A stretch of 64,000 bases of DNA from Arbacia lixula (GCA_963669155.1 OZ022588.1:22774071-22838070); one strand, 5' to 3'. Counted from the first letter of the stretch, positions 1 through 10,894 are shown. Translations and numbers: made by a program. The notes: generated from the sequence alone by a model not told the origin.

Positions 1-77
1 GAGTGAGAAAGAAAGAGGGAGAAATTGAGGGAATGCAAGAGAGATAAGGAGGGAGATGAAGTGAGAAAGAGAGAGAA

Positions 78-115
<38 letters not shown>

Positions 116-498
116 TGTGTCTGTGTGTGTGTGTGTCTGTGTGTGTGTAAGAGAAGGAGAGAGAAAGAGAAAAAGGGAAAGGGGGTAGATATATCGAGAG
201 AGGGAGGAGGGGGTAATGCCTAATTTGTCTTTATTTATTTGTGGGTGTTCAGGTGGCTCAGTAAAAAAAAATGTCAGACAAGACAGTGATGGCAGTGAAC
301 AAAGAAGAGTGGGGTGGTAAGAGAGAAAACAGAACGGAATTTCTGAGCAATAACTTTTCTTTCCATACATGACATAACAATGCCAGCATGAACAGTTTCA
401 ACCATCTTTTGAAATCAACTTTATCCACATAATCTTCTTGCCCGCAGAAAAGGAGAGAGAGAGAGAGAGAGAGGGGGGGGGGAGAGAGAGAGTGTGTT

Positions 499-596
<98 letters not shown>

Positions 597-1239
597 AGAA
601 AGAGAAGGGGATGAGGGTGGGGTGGCGCAAACCCATAGCCTTTGCAAGACAACATATATTATATCACATTCAGTGCATACTAGTAGTTAGTATTATCCTT
701 ACCCAATGTTTAGCATCATTATTATCAAAGTGACTATAATGATTTAATAAGATAAAATAACTGTGCATATAAACATTTTTAAAGATAACAATGATGATGA
801 TCCTATAAATATAATTATATCATCACAAAAATTATAGTAAATATGAATGATATTGATACTTTGTATATACATTAAAACATGATAACTAAGATATGATGGT
901 GGTCACTACATTTTAAAGAAAAGTGTCACAAATATTTTCAGTTATGAGGAAATTGTTTATTTTTATTTTTAAATTTCATCTGACCTCGATAATCCACTTA
1001 ATACAATGTAATCACTTTAATCAGAAAATGGTAAATGCAATTTTAGAGCAGAAATTATATACCGACGTACAGTAACAAAGGTTGCGATCATAAAGACAGT
1101 AATATATTTTGCGCATGCGTAAGTATTACAGTCAACGTAGTGTTGATAAAATGCAAGATTCCAATTAAGTATTGGGGACAATGAAATCATCAATGTATTC
1201 TCTCAATTGTTTTCACTTGTACACACAACATGCCGCGCC
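1..1239. repeat. Spacer upstream of kinase copy 1, microsatellite-rich
   Basis: The window opens inside a spacer that matches the later inter-gene spacers, so the array may extend further left. It contains a GT/GTCT tract at about 80-150, a GA/G run at 452-490, one of the longest (GT)n tracts of the window at 492-594, and AT-rich sequence from 650 to 1110. An NRF1-like palindromic core, GCGCATGCGT, lies at 1111-1120. I see no gene here; the open frames are simple-repeat translations. Confidence 0.8.
492..594. repeat. (GT)n microsatellite
   Basis: About 50 near-perfect GT units with two TTTG interruptions near the left end. It follows directly on a GA/poly-G run. The equivalent place in other spacers has GT or GA tracts of different length. 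Confidence 0.95.
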
Positions 1240-1490
1240 GATAAATGCGAGACGATCAGTGATTGGCGCAAAGTTTCTGATTATGACGTCATGCCCTGGT
1301 TACGCCGCACACACATGCGTGCACACTGGTCAATGTTACTACGCACGGTTGTATACAGCATACCGGTATTGTAGTGTTGGCTACTATTTGCGACTGACGG
1401 ATCTTCTTGTTCTTGTTCAGTTTTGCTATATTTTTGGCGAAAATTCGGTGTAATTTCGGATTCTCGACAAGATATCAATAGAATATTGCA
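1240..1490 (+). promoter_or_regulatory. Promoter and predicted 5'UTR exon, copy 1
   Basis: This block is strongly conserved in all six copies although it has no credible coding frame. It holds an inverted CCAAT box (ATTGG at 1262-1266) and a perfect 8-bp CRE/ATF palindrome TGACGTCA at 1284-1291; no TATA box is seen. The block ends in a consensus splice donor, GTAAGT, at 1491. An acceptor (TTTTATAG, ending 1957) lies two bases before the coding ATG at 1960. I therefore infer a 5'UTR exon ending at 1490 and a 5'UTR intron of about 467 nt. The transcription start is not determined. Confidence 0.6.
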
Positions 1491-1959
1491 GTAAGTTCAT
1501 TCATAGTTAGTAACGTTATATTTTGTTTTCAATAAAATTTTGAAATGCGAGATTTAATCACCACTTATTTGTTCACGTTGACACAAAGGATTTCTTCATA
1601 ATGATGTATAAAGCACATGCACGGATAACTTTTAAGCAAACCTTTTATTCGCTTCAAAGTATTGTGAAAGAGGAATGTAGGAGATCAACAAATAAATGTT
1701 TTTCTCTTTGCGAATTTTAATTTTTCATGAATTACACCGTTTATTTGTAATAGCATTCTACATTTTCATTCTCGAAGTCTTAAGTGCATGTCCAATAGAT
1801 TTACACTGTAACTGCATTTGAGTGAAAACTTAGGCCTATCATTTAGGTCAGGTGTTGGTAGGCTACGTGGAACGCGATTCATTGTTACCAGATTCTTGAT
1901 CAAGTCCTTGTAAACATCAAGTGAGCACTGCATTGTTTTCTTTATTGTCTTTTATAGCA

Positions 1960-4900
1960 ATGGAGGATAAATCAGCCGTTACTTCAGCTGAAAAACCCTC
2001 GCACCAGCAGCAGCGCACCAAGCCCGGCACGACCTTCACAGCCCGGGGCGGGCCCGGCGGCCATCACGGGCAGCGTGCCGCTGATGAGATGCGTGCTGCT
2101 TTCACAGAGGTCACAGCCCAGACTAGCCGGGGAGACGATGTGAATGTAGGTTAATTAACCCTCTGTGTACCAGACAAAATACGATTTTTAAATTACATGT
2201 GGCACACAAAGAGCTAAGATGTCTTGATGTAATGATAGTATAATTTGCAGTACAAATGAAGATAGGAAAAAAGGCGGGAAAGTGGTAAAAGGAGTTAAAA
2301 GAAGAAGGGTATATGAAACGATTCCGTCTGAATGTCAGTAATACTGCTGATCATTCTGATAACGTATTGATGATGATGGTGGTGGTGATGACACCTGGTC
2401 TTCACAGTGATCCCAGCCCAGACTAGTCGGGGAGACGATGTGAAGGTAGGTTAAATAATCCTTGGTGTGACAGACAAAATGCGATTTTATTTATGCGGAA
2501 AAAAATTACATGTGGCACACAAAGAGTTAAGATGTCTTGATGTAATGATGGTATAATTCTCAATCAAAATGAAGATAGGAAAAAAGGCGGGAAAGTGGTA
2601 AAAGGAGTTGAAAGAAGAGGGGTATAAGAAGTTAACAATTCCGTTTGACTGTCAGTAAAACTGCTGATTATTCTGATAACATATTGATGATGATGGTGGT
2701 GGTGATGACACCTGGTCTTGACAGTGGGTACGAGCATGATGATAAAGATGCTCATCGAGATGGTTATAACGATGATGACGATGATGATGATGGTAACGAT
2801 GATGATGATGGTGATGTTGATGATGATGACGATTTACATAAGTATGACGATGATGAGGTTGACAAAGTAACGGATGATTTAAAAAATGATGATAATGATG
2901 ATTTATCACGCTACTGCTGATGATAACGCCAACCGACCTTTCTTGTTGAATGTATTTTGATTCGATTGAATTGAATTGAACAGAAATTAATCAATGTGTC
3001 AAAGCCGTAATGAAGTAAGTAATTTGTACTGCTTCTGTTGCAAAGGATTTCCAGGCCCTCGTGAGGGCTGCTCAGACTCTGACGGGAACCCCAGCTGATG
3101 TTCCTGCCGGAGCTCTGGCGGAGAGTCTCGTGACTGCTTGGGAGAAGCAGCAGGAGGAGGCTCGTAGGATGATGGAACAAATCAGCCGAGAGAAGGAGGA
3201 AGCGTTGAAGTCTCTCCAGGTATGAAAGGAGAAAAAACATTCCACTTTTATCTGCGCATTCATTTTACACCCAAGATAAAGCAACAATACAAAAATAGAA
3301 CATGAATAGTCATGTCTTTATCTGTACTTGGACAAGGAAATGCCCGATGTATTCGATTCGAATTCGATTCGATTTTCAGTAAAACTTTAAATTAACAGAT
3401 GACATATATAAAGTAAATAAACCTAAGATAATATGATACTTATAACACTTAAAAGTTCTCTCTTCCATTCCCCCTCTCTCTCCTTCTCTCTCTTTTCCCT
3501 CTCTCTTTTCCCTCTCTCATAGGACTTGAAGGATGAGGTGGCTTCCTCCAGAGGTCATCGCGCTGACGAGCACTGCAAGAAGCAGAAGAGGACCAAGTGG
3601 TGGAAGACTCTAAATTGCATGTGCTGCTTTGGAAGGAAGCACCGGAGAGTTGGCGTGGCCCCCATTGAGGTACTTGCACTGATTTCATAATCTCAAGCAA
3701 GCTTTATTAGTGATTTCATTGAGTATTTTGTTTACATGTATGTACAGGACTTGTATCTGTGGAACTATTTGACGACTCGTGAATTAGATTATTCCGAAGC
3801 GTGAAGGCATAATCATTTTGAATATAAATGTGTATATATTTCTCAATTCTTGTACCCATGCCATACCATAATAAATACCTCACAAAAAACCCACATACTT
3901 TTGCGAATTAGCAATCAATGATACACTATAAAACTAGCCTTTTGTTCCGCGGACAAAATTTAAAAGGGACATTTTAAAAATTTGTCCGCATAACAAAAGA
4001 CCGTGATAGCTGAGGTTCTAGACCAAAGTGAGGATTATCTCTCCTCATTCATATCAAATATAATTAAAAAAAACATCAAACATGCATAAGGAAAGGAATA
4101 CCGAATGTCTTACAAAGCACAGTATCTGAAGTCAAAACGTGAATGGTTAACTGAAGTTCACTAACTGTTGACGTTGCTGTAACGTTTATTTTCTTTTTAT
4201 TGTCTTGAATATGTACTGTATAATGTCTGATATGTTTAAATACGTATGCATTAAATATGCGATGAGAAAGGTACATCTTTGTCAACATTGTCAAACCATT
4301 CAGTTGACTGAGGCTGAGGATGACGTCAGCCGTCAACTTCTTGAGAACAAGGCTGCACAGGATGCTATCATTAGGTAAGGCTTAAGCAACCACAATTATC
4401 ATGATTTTATTTTATTTTAACGGAATCTGACTATGATTACATCATCATGGGCATGCTTCGGTTCACGGAAACTGATCCGGAGAGAAGACCTGTGACGGAT
4501 GATGTTGGAATCGGAAGGGGTGCTGAGTAAGGAGTCATGACTACTTAGTTCGGTCCTGTGATGTTTTATCTCTACATAAAGACCACTCACGGCAGACAAT
4601 AAATGCGGTCTTTATGAGCAGATGGTCTTTATGTACAGGTGAAGTGAATACATGTTGCCATGGCATATATCATCCAAAGAAAAAACAATATATGGTCTTT
4701 CTAATCAGGTGTCAATATATATCATCTGAGTAATTCTCATTCTTTATTTGTTATCACTCTCCAGCTCCTTACAGACGGACAAAGTCATCCTCAATGCAGC
4801 GATCGCCAACCTTAAGGCGCGCAGCGAAAAGGCCGAGAGGATGGCCCAGGAGGTGACAGTGAGGGCGGAGGAGATGGCGAGACAGACCAAGAATCTCACA

Positions 4901-6233
4901 AGGACTATCACAAAGCTGAGAGCGGATAGTGCAGAACAGGCCAATGAGATCGACCGACTCAATGGAGTCATTGAACAGTAAGTCCGTTTAAAGAAAAAAA
5001 ATTCAATAATTCGTACTTGAAAACTAATCCAGGCTTGTGACCTAATTTCATTGCTCTATGTCGGATTCCTCTTTGATTTCTACTATTTTAACATTTCGCG
5101 CTGATTCCTTCCTCCAATAATGTGACCAGCGGTTACAGCAGAACGACTCTGCCAGGATTATCGGTTCTGTAAACTTTAGCACCAGCCTGTGTGAGCCTGT
5201 CATGTGATTATAACCCATGTGTTCTCTTTTCCCTACGCAGATTCAAGGAGCAGACCAAAACCATTTTGCTTGAGGAATCGATGGCCAACGTTCACAGGAC
5301 AACGATCGTGGCTCTCGGATCTATGCAGCCAGAGGAGCTCAACCCCCTGGACATGATGGCATTCGACAATACCACAGCGTCCAACGGAAAGCTTTTCTTG
5401 GACGAGATCGGGGCGGGTGGATTCGGAGTGGTGATGATCGGTCGCCTGAAGGGCCGGGAGCACCCGGTAGCCATCAAGAGGCCAACCAAACTGGAGGGTA
5501 GGCCTCAGGAGGAACTGGACAGAATCAGGAAGAGAAACACCCTGCTGTTTGAGAAGGAAGCCTTGGCCGGTCAGCTCCTGTCCAATTCTCCTTTCTTTCC
5601 TGAGATGATCGGCATGGTGATGATCGGCGGAGATCATTGCATTGTTACCAGCTTCATCGGTGATAGGTCAAGCGGAAAGGTGTACGAGCTATTTGATGCG
5701 ATCACCGCCCCGGACCCTTACCCCAAGATGCCTGATTGGAATATGGTGGCCATTTGTGAGGATGTGATCAGGGGTGTAGACGAGATGCATCGCCTGAACT
5801 TCCTGCACAACGATGTAAAGGACGACAATGTCCTGTTGGAATACAGCCGTGGTCGATGGCGAGGCTTCCTCATTGACCTCGGTCTGGTGAGCACCATGGT
5901 ACACCCTTTCTTCGCGGAGTATAGGGAATCGCAGAAGGAGCAAAGGAAGCAGGGCGATGACGACTTCGCCCATGTGGCCCCAGAGGTTATGCAGGGTGGT
6001 CTGACTTCTGTGGCCAGTGACGTCTTCGCTGTAGGAATCATCCTGAAGTTTGTTGCAGAGTTCATCGGTGAGGGCGGCCTACAAGATCTGGCCCAGGTCT
6101 GCATCAAGGAAGACCCGGATGATAGACCACGTCACGTCATTGACATCTTTCCTGACGTAGTGGACATCCGGGAAAGGCTCATGGCAGCAAATGAGTATGA
6201 CGAAACGGAAGAGCAGGAAGATGAAGAGGAAGG

Positions 6234-6266
<33 letters not shown>

Positions 6267-6522
6267 GGAACAAGAAGAGAACGACGATAACGAAGGGGGA
6301 ATTGAGGACGAGGTAGAAGAGGAGGAGGACGTCGGTGGGGTAGCGCGAGAGGAAGAAGAAGAAGACCGAGAAGGGGGAATGGTCGTTCCAGAAGGAAGGG
6401 AACCAGCAGCCGAGGAAGATGGGCAAGATGAAGAGGACGATGAAATAGATGAAAGAGGGGAAGTGCAAGGTAAAGCAGCGAAGATCTTGGGAGGAGGTAG
6501 AGGGAAACGAGGAGATGGCTGA
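1960..6522 (+). CDS. Coiled-coil protein kinase with acidic tail, array copy 1
   Basis: Six coding exons: 1960-2145, 3046-3219, 3523-3669, 4304-4374, 4765-4977, 5241-6522. All junctions are GT..AG, phases join correctly, and the product is 690 aa. Exon 1 gives a polar Gly/Gln-rich leader. Exon 2 is helical and charged. Exon 3 is strongly basic with a CMCCF cysteine cluster (possible membrane anchor, inference). Exons 4-5 form a heptad-like coiled coil. Exon 6 holds the kinase: glycine loop GAGGFGVV (321-328), VAIK lysine 343, catalytic loop HNDVKDDN (Asp455, Asn460), DLG (476-478), VAPE (509-512), and DVFAVG in helix F. HND replaces HRD, so it is a non-RD kinase, and DLG replaces DFG; the catalytic residues are present, so activity is plausible. 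A Glu-rich tail (from about 590) ends in a basic Gly/Arg segment. Ser/Thr specificity and substrate are unknown. The exon-1 donor is AAT/GTAGGT, weaker than AAG/GTAGGT in the other copies. I recognise no named family. Confidence 0.85.
2101..2717 (+). repeat. Tandem duplication of exon-1 end plus intron, copy 1
   Basis: The segment 2101-2400 (last 45 nt of coding exon 1 and the start of its intron) is followed at once by a diverged second copy at 2401-2717. The second copy includes an exon-1 remnant and an intact AAG/GTAGGT donor at 2445/2446. Its downstream sequence resembles the same intron in copy 6 (a TTGGTGTGACAGAC stretch). Using the second donor would run exon 1 into a TAA just past the first donor, so the remnant is probably not coding. 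Confidence 0.8.
2688..2905. repeat. (GAT)n-like tract in intron between exons 1 and 2
   Basis: Degenerate GAT/GAC triplets. They give Asp-rich frames on + and His-rich frames on -, which vary between copies. Equivalent tracts lie near 12015-12215, 22662-22860, 33405-33620, 42858-43065 and 52608-52810. Confidence 0.85.
3939..3999. repeat. Intron hairpin between exons 3 and 4
   Basis: Imperfect inverted repeat with arms of about 22 bp around TTTTGTTnCGCGGACAAA and its complement, and a short A-rich centre. Homologous hairpins are at 13271-13331, 23966-24026, 44124-44184 and 53888-53948. Copy 4 keeps only the left arm (34922-34946). Confidence 0.75.
4573..4635. repeat. Inverted repeat in intron between exons 4 and 5
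   Basis: TACATAAAGACCA at 4573-4585 is perfectly complementary to TGGTCTTTATGTA at 4623-4635, with a third GGTCTTTATG between them. Similar structures occur in the same intron of the other copies, with decay in copy 5 (about 44480-44543). Confidence 0.7.
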
Positions 6523-7850
6523 GGAGGGGAAATGGAAGGAGAAGGGTGGAGAGGAAGAGGAGGAAAATGAGGAAGAAAGAACACAGGCAACAGATCATGA
6601 CGGGTTTGCAATAAAAAAAAAAGAGAAAAAATGGACGGTTGAAGATTTAAAAGAAATGACATGAGAAGTTAAACAGGAAAGACAGACACCGAAGCTCACA
6701 CCTCCTCCCATCATGCCCTTCCTCTCGAGCTGCAGCTCAGTTTGTCCTCCATAATAGGTCCAGTGAGGGACAGACGAAATGAGTTTGACGCCTCCGAAAC
6801 GGAGCAACTCAGTCCGCGCTAGCCCGCCCACCCTCTGTACCACATCAGCCAACTGCCATGCACCACATCGCGGAAATAAGGTTCTGCAATTTCTTCTGCG
6901 TGCACATAGGCAGCTAGAAGCGAAGCGGAAGTGGACATGCTCACAGCCGACCTGGAAAGTATCGTATACCCCATGAAGACACGGACACTGTTAGAGCTGA
7001 ACTCGGCAACACAAACACTTCAACCGTCTTCCATTTGAATATCAATGAAGCACGACATCAGATTATTTACCGTCAACCTCAACGGGTCTTCAACCATATC
7101 CGTAACGATACTTACTTGCAGATCGCCACTATCTGCAATGACAACCTGCGCCTCCTTTTACCAAACCACCCATGGCACTCACCACGTCTACGGCTACCGA
7201 CCTTCATATATAGAACAGTCATAGACATGCTGTTGGAGCTACAACTGAACGTCCACTGCATCGACTGGCATCACGCCCACCGACCTTCATAGAAAGTAGT
7301 CACAGACAGGCCTCAGCTGCAGCTGAACATCCACTCCATCGGCTGGCTGGCTCAAGACAGCGTTGTCCCCTAACCTGACGCCAGTATTTAATGTCGGCAT
7401 GCTGTAGTTCTCCGTAACTGCAGCTTTTCCTCGTGCTTGGGGCATGGATCTAAAACGCCATGCTTGGGGCGTGAACCTAAAACGCCATGCTTGGCGCGTG
7501 GAAAGCCGAGGAGGAGTGGGACACCGCCCCCTCCCCCCACCCCCACCCCTGCCATCATCCACTCCCTCCCAAAAAAGCAGAAAGATGACATCATCGGAAA
7601 AAGTTACGACCGGCAAAAGTACACAAGCATGATAAGGAATATGACTTAAAACCTAAGAACGGATAGGCCTAAAAACATTCTGTCAATTAGCCTTATTACT
7701 GTAAGTGGGGGAGCCGTATATATCATAATGATAACACGTGCTGACCATATCGACAGCAATGGTCAATGTGGACGTTAAGATTTGATGAGATTTAGAAGAC
7801 CACAATAAGAGAACACACGATAGTAACAAAGAATAATCACGATAATAAAG
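6523..7850 (+). other. 3' flank / probable 3'UTR of copy 1
   Basis: Conserved sequence after the stop codon: a purine-rich stretch, an AATAAA at 6610-6615 (seen only in copies 1 and 2), diverged repeats of about 80 bp (about 7196-7270 and 7280-7350), a 27-bp minisatellite of about 2.8 units (7434-7509) and a C-rich tract near 7525-7553. The AATAAA found near +1.1 kb in the other copies is altered here (7660-7672); the next AATAAA is at 7844-7849. The real cleavage site is not determined. Confidence 0.5.
7434..7509 (+). repeat. 27-bp minisatellite in 3' flank
   Basis: About 2.8 units beginning TGCTTGGGGC. Copy 3 has 2.8 units at 27332-27407; copies 2, 4 and 5 have about 1.8; copy 6 has lost the segment. 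Confidence 0.8.
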
Positions 7851-8858
7851 AAGCTATAACACAATTATGATGACCCATCTAAGTCATGATATGTGGAAAC
7901 GATGTGCTTTTAACTTGAGCGAGTTTGTGAGAGGATGAATGGGAGATTGAGTGAGATAGGGTGTGGGTGATTGTCCAGGAATGAGTAAGATAGAGTGTGG
8001 AAATTGAGATTATGAAAGCATGAAGATAGAAGCAGAAAATTGCGCCTGGGACCTGACAGCCTTGCGACCAAAGTTGTCAATTTGCCTCGCTAAAATATAA
8101 ATCTTCGTATCATTAAGACACAAACTTTGTTTGTTTGCTTCTCAGATTGTTTGCTTGTAATAAGAGTAGCTTCATTTGGAGATTGAAATACCCCTTTAAA
8201 TCTCTTAAATCATTACAATTTCTTTCAAATATTTGTCCACACAATACAAGCAGTATAACAAGTCAAACACATCTGCTAAGGAAAATATAAAAAGCCGTAG
8301 ACCTTATTAGCCTCTATGGACAAGAGGTCTTTAAAGACCCCGGTCATAGATGGTTTGAACCCTTGGTTTATTTCAACATTAATTCACACAAATTCCGGAG
8401 TAGCGACTTGTCTGGCCAAGAAAGGGTTAATTGTATGTAAACTACGCTAAAATCAAGGATTCACGTTGACTGACAATTACAGGTAAGGGGGTCATTATAA
8501 GTTTGACTACAACACATATGAATATTAAAAAATGACTATAATACATGCGCATGAAAAACATATATACCGGTACCAGTGCATATCACAAGAATGATTTTAG
8601 ATCATAACGTCACAATGAAGCTTAGCTTAATGATGATTAAGCACATAGACGAGAGAAATTTCAAATGGAATTTTACGAGAGAGACAATAAGAAAGAGACA
8701 CGTAGAGAGAGAGGGGGAGAGAGACGGGGGGGGGGGGAGAGACGGAGAGAGAGAGAGAGAGAGAGAGGGGGGTTTGTGCGAGTGAGGTAGAAAGAGTGTG
8801 AAAATGGTAAAGAGATACAGAGATGAGGAAGAGGAAGAGTGGGAGGGTCCGAGAGAGA

Positions 8859-8896
<38 letters not shown>

Positions 8897-9728
8897 AAGA
8901 GTGTGGAAAGCGTAAAAAGAGAGGGGAGATTATAGAGATGAGGAAGAGAAAGAGCGGGAGAGAGTACTGCATACTGGAATGCCAGGAAAATGAATACCTT
9001 TATTAACCTTTACCTTAGTCTAGAGGGAAAAGGTCAGATTGAGGAAGACAAAGTTGACTGAAATACAAGTCAATGTGAGTGTCTATCATTAAGTAGTGGC
9101 CACGCCCACTAAACGTGAGGATGTACCAGTACAGTACACGTAGCTCTAGCTAGCTAGCTCTGCGTAGCGCTTCTCCCTATCTGGCCGCTCCTGCCCAGGC
9201 CAGGCGGCGCAAGCTTGCCAGCAGCTACGGCCAGCACAGCTGACAACAAAAGGCACAGGTCCAACCGGTGCGCCTGCTGGTACAGCCGTGCTCACCGTTG
9301 CCGTTGGCAAATCGTAGATGTGGATTCTTTTACTTTCGTTTTAGAAGCCAAGGCTGAGATCAAGAAGATCAAGGAGTGTTACTTCGGATATACACCAATT
9401 GCAAGGAAGGATGTTTGCGTCTTACATAATATAAAATAAATAAATAAAAATAATAGTTTACATGTCTTAATAACTGTTTTATATGATGAATGAAACAGTT
9501 TATCATTTTAATGAATAAAAAAGGTGAACATGAGTAACATGTTTATGTGCCTCTCGTCTTTCATTAGCTTTAAAAACGTGTCCACTTTCAGAATTTTACT
9601 TCCAGTATGATGCGTGGATCTCTCACGGCGTAACCATGGTAACGAGAAGCATCGATGACTACGAGAATAGTTCAGTTAGCTGTACCCTGTCTTGTTTATT
9701 TGCACTTGGTTGAAATGAACTGGGTATA

Positions 9729-9763
<35 letters not shown>

Positions 9764-9864
9764 CGTATGTGTGTATGTGTGTGTAGGAAAGTGAGAGATG
9801 GAGAGAATGAAAGAGAGATAAGGAGGGAGACGAAGTAAGAAAGAGAGAGAATGTGAGTGTGTGT

Positions 9865-9910
<46 letters not shown>

Positions 9911-10251
9911 GAGAGGGAGAGAGAAAGAGAAAAAGGGAAAGGGGGTAGATAGATCGAAAGAGGGAGGAGGGGTAATGCCTGATTTGTCTTTACTTATTTG
10001 TGGGTGTTCTGGTGGCTCAGCAAAATGGCAGACAAGACAGTGATGGCAGCAAACAAAGAACAGAGGGGTGGTAAGAGAGAAAACAGAACGGATTGTGACG
10101 AATTTCTGAACAATAACTTTTCCTTCCATACATGACATAACAATGCCAGCATTAACAGTTTCAACCATCTTTTGAATTAAACTTTATCTACATAATCTCT
10201 TGCCCGCAGAAAAGGAGAGAGAGGGAGAGAGAGAGATAGAGAGTGAGAGAG

Positions 10252-10290
<39 letters not shown>

Positions 10291-10894
10291 CAGATGAGGG
10301 TGGGGTGGCGGAAGCCCCGAGCCTTTCCGAGACGACATATATCATCTCTCATTCAATGCATACTAGTAGTTAGTATTATTTTTACCTAATGTCTAGCATG
10401 ATTATTATGAAAGTGACTATAATGATTTAATAAGATGAAATAACTGTAAATATAAACATTATTAAAGATAACAATGATGATGATAATATAAATATAATTA
10501 TATCATCACAAAAACTATGATAATGAATAGCAATGATATTCATACTTTGAATAAACATTAAAACGACATTTTAAGGAAAATTTACAAATATTTTCAGTAG
10601 TAAGAAAATTGTTTATTATTATTCTTAAATTTGATCTGACCTCGATAATCCACTTCATACAATGTAATCACTTTAATCAGAAAATGGTAAATGCAATTTT
10701 ACACCAGTAATTATATACCGACATACAGTAACAAAGGTTGCGATCATAAAAACAGTAATATATTTTGCGCATGCGTAAGAAATTACAGTCAACGTAGTAT
10801 TGATAAAATACAAGATTCCATTTGAGTGTTTGGGACAATTAAATCATCAATGTATTCTTTCACTTGTTTTCGACATACTCAACATGCAGCGCCG
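7851..10894. repeat. Spacer between kinase copies 1 and 2
   Basis: No confident gene. It contains a 14-bp perfect palindrome GGTCTTTAAAGACC (8326-8339), GA-rich tracts (about 8695-8770 and 8850-8893), a GC-rich block with a GCCACGCCCAC box (about 9100-9300), an exon-like 95-nt segment (9345-9439), (GA)n at 9731-9762, (GT)n at about 9854-9908 and (GA)n at about 10215-10290. An NRF1-like GCGCATGCGT is at 10767-10776. Confidence 0.75.
9345..9439 (+). other. Exon-like 95-nt segment of unknown origin
   Basis: A pyrimidine-rich acceptor (TTTCGTTTTAG) precedes an open frame beginning EAKAEIKKIKECYFGYTPI and ending at a TAA, followed by several AATAAA. The same 95-nt segment, open to the same stop position, recurs at 40187-40281 and 49436-49530 with amino-acid changes. 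The spacers after copies 2 and 3 lack its first half. It may be a relic exon; I do not recognise it and see no upstream partner exon. Confidence 0.3.

Noticed and set aside
258..647. His-Thr and Cys-Val repeat frames
   Set aside because: Translations of (GT)n and (GA)n microsatellites; the same applies at 29464-29762, 49791-50074 and 50572-50950.
2645..2920. Asp-rich and His-rich frames in intron 1
   Set aside because: Translations of the (GAT)n tract.
5233..5637. Antisense frame of 134 codons opposite the kinase exon (repeated in five copies)
   Set aside because: Shadow of the strongly conserved sense exon; no splice or domain signal of its own.
6079..6662. Phe/Leu- and Ser-rich antisense frames opposite the acidic tail
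   Set aside because: Reverse translation of GAA/GAG runs; composition artefact.
6595..6852. Antisense 85-codon frame in the 3' flank of copies 1-3
   Set aside because: Broken or fused by indels in copies 4-6, so not maintained as a protein.
7035..7292. Sense frame in the 3' flank (PNHPWHSPRLRL...)
   Set aside because: Start, end and frame differ between copies and no homology is recognised; better seen as 3'UTR with diverged repeats of about 80 bp.
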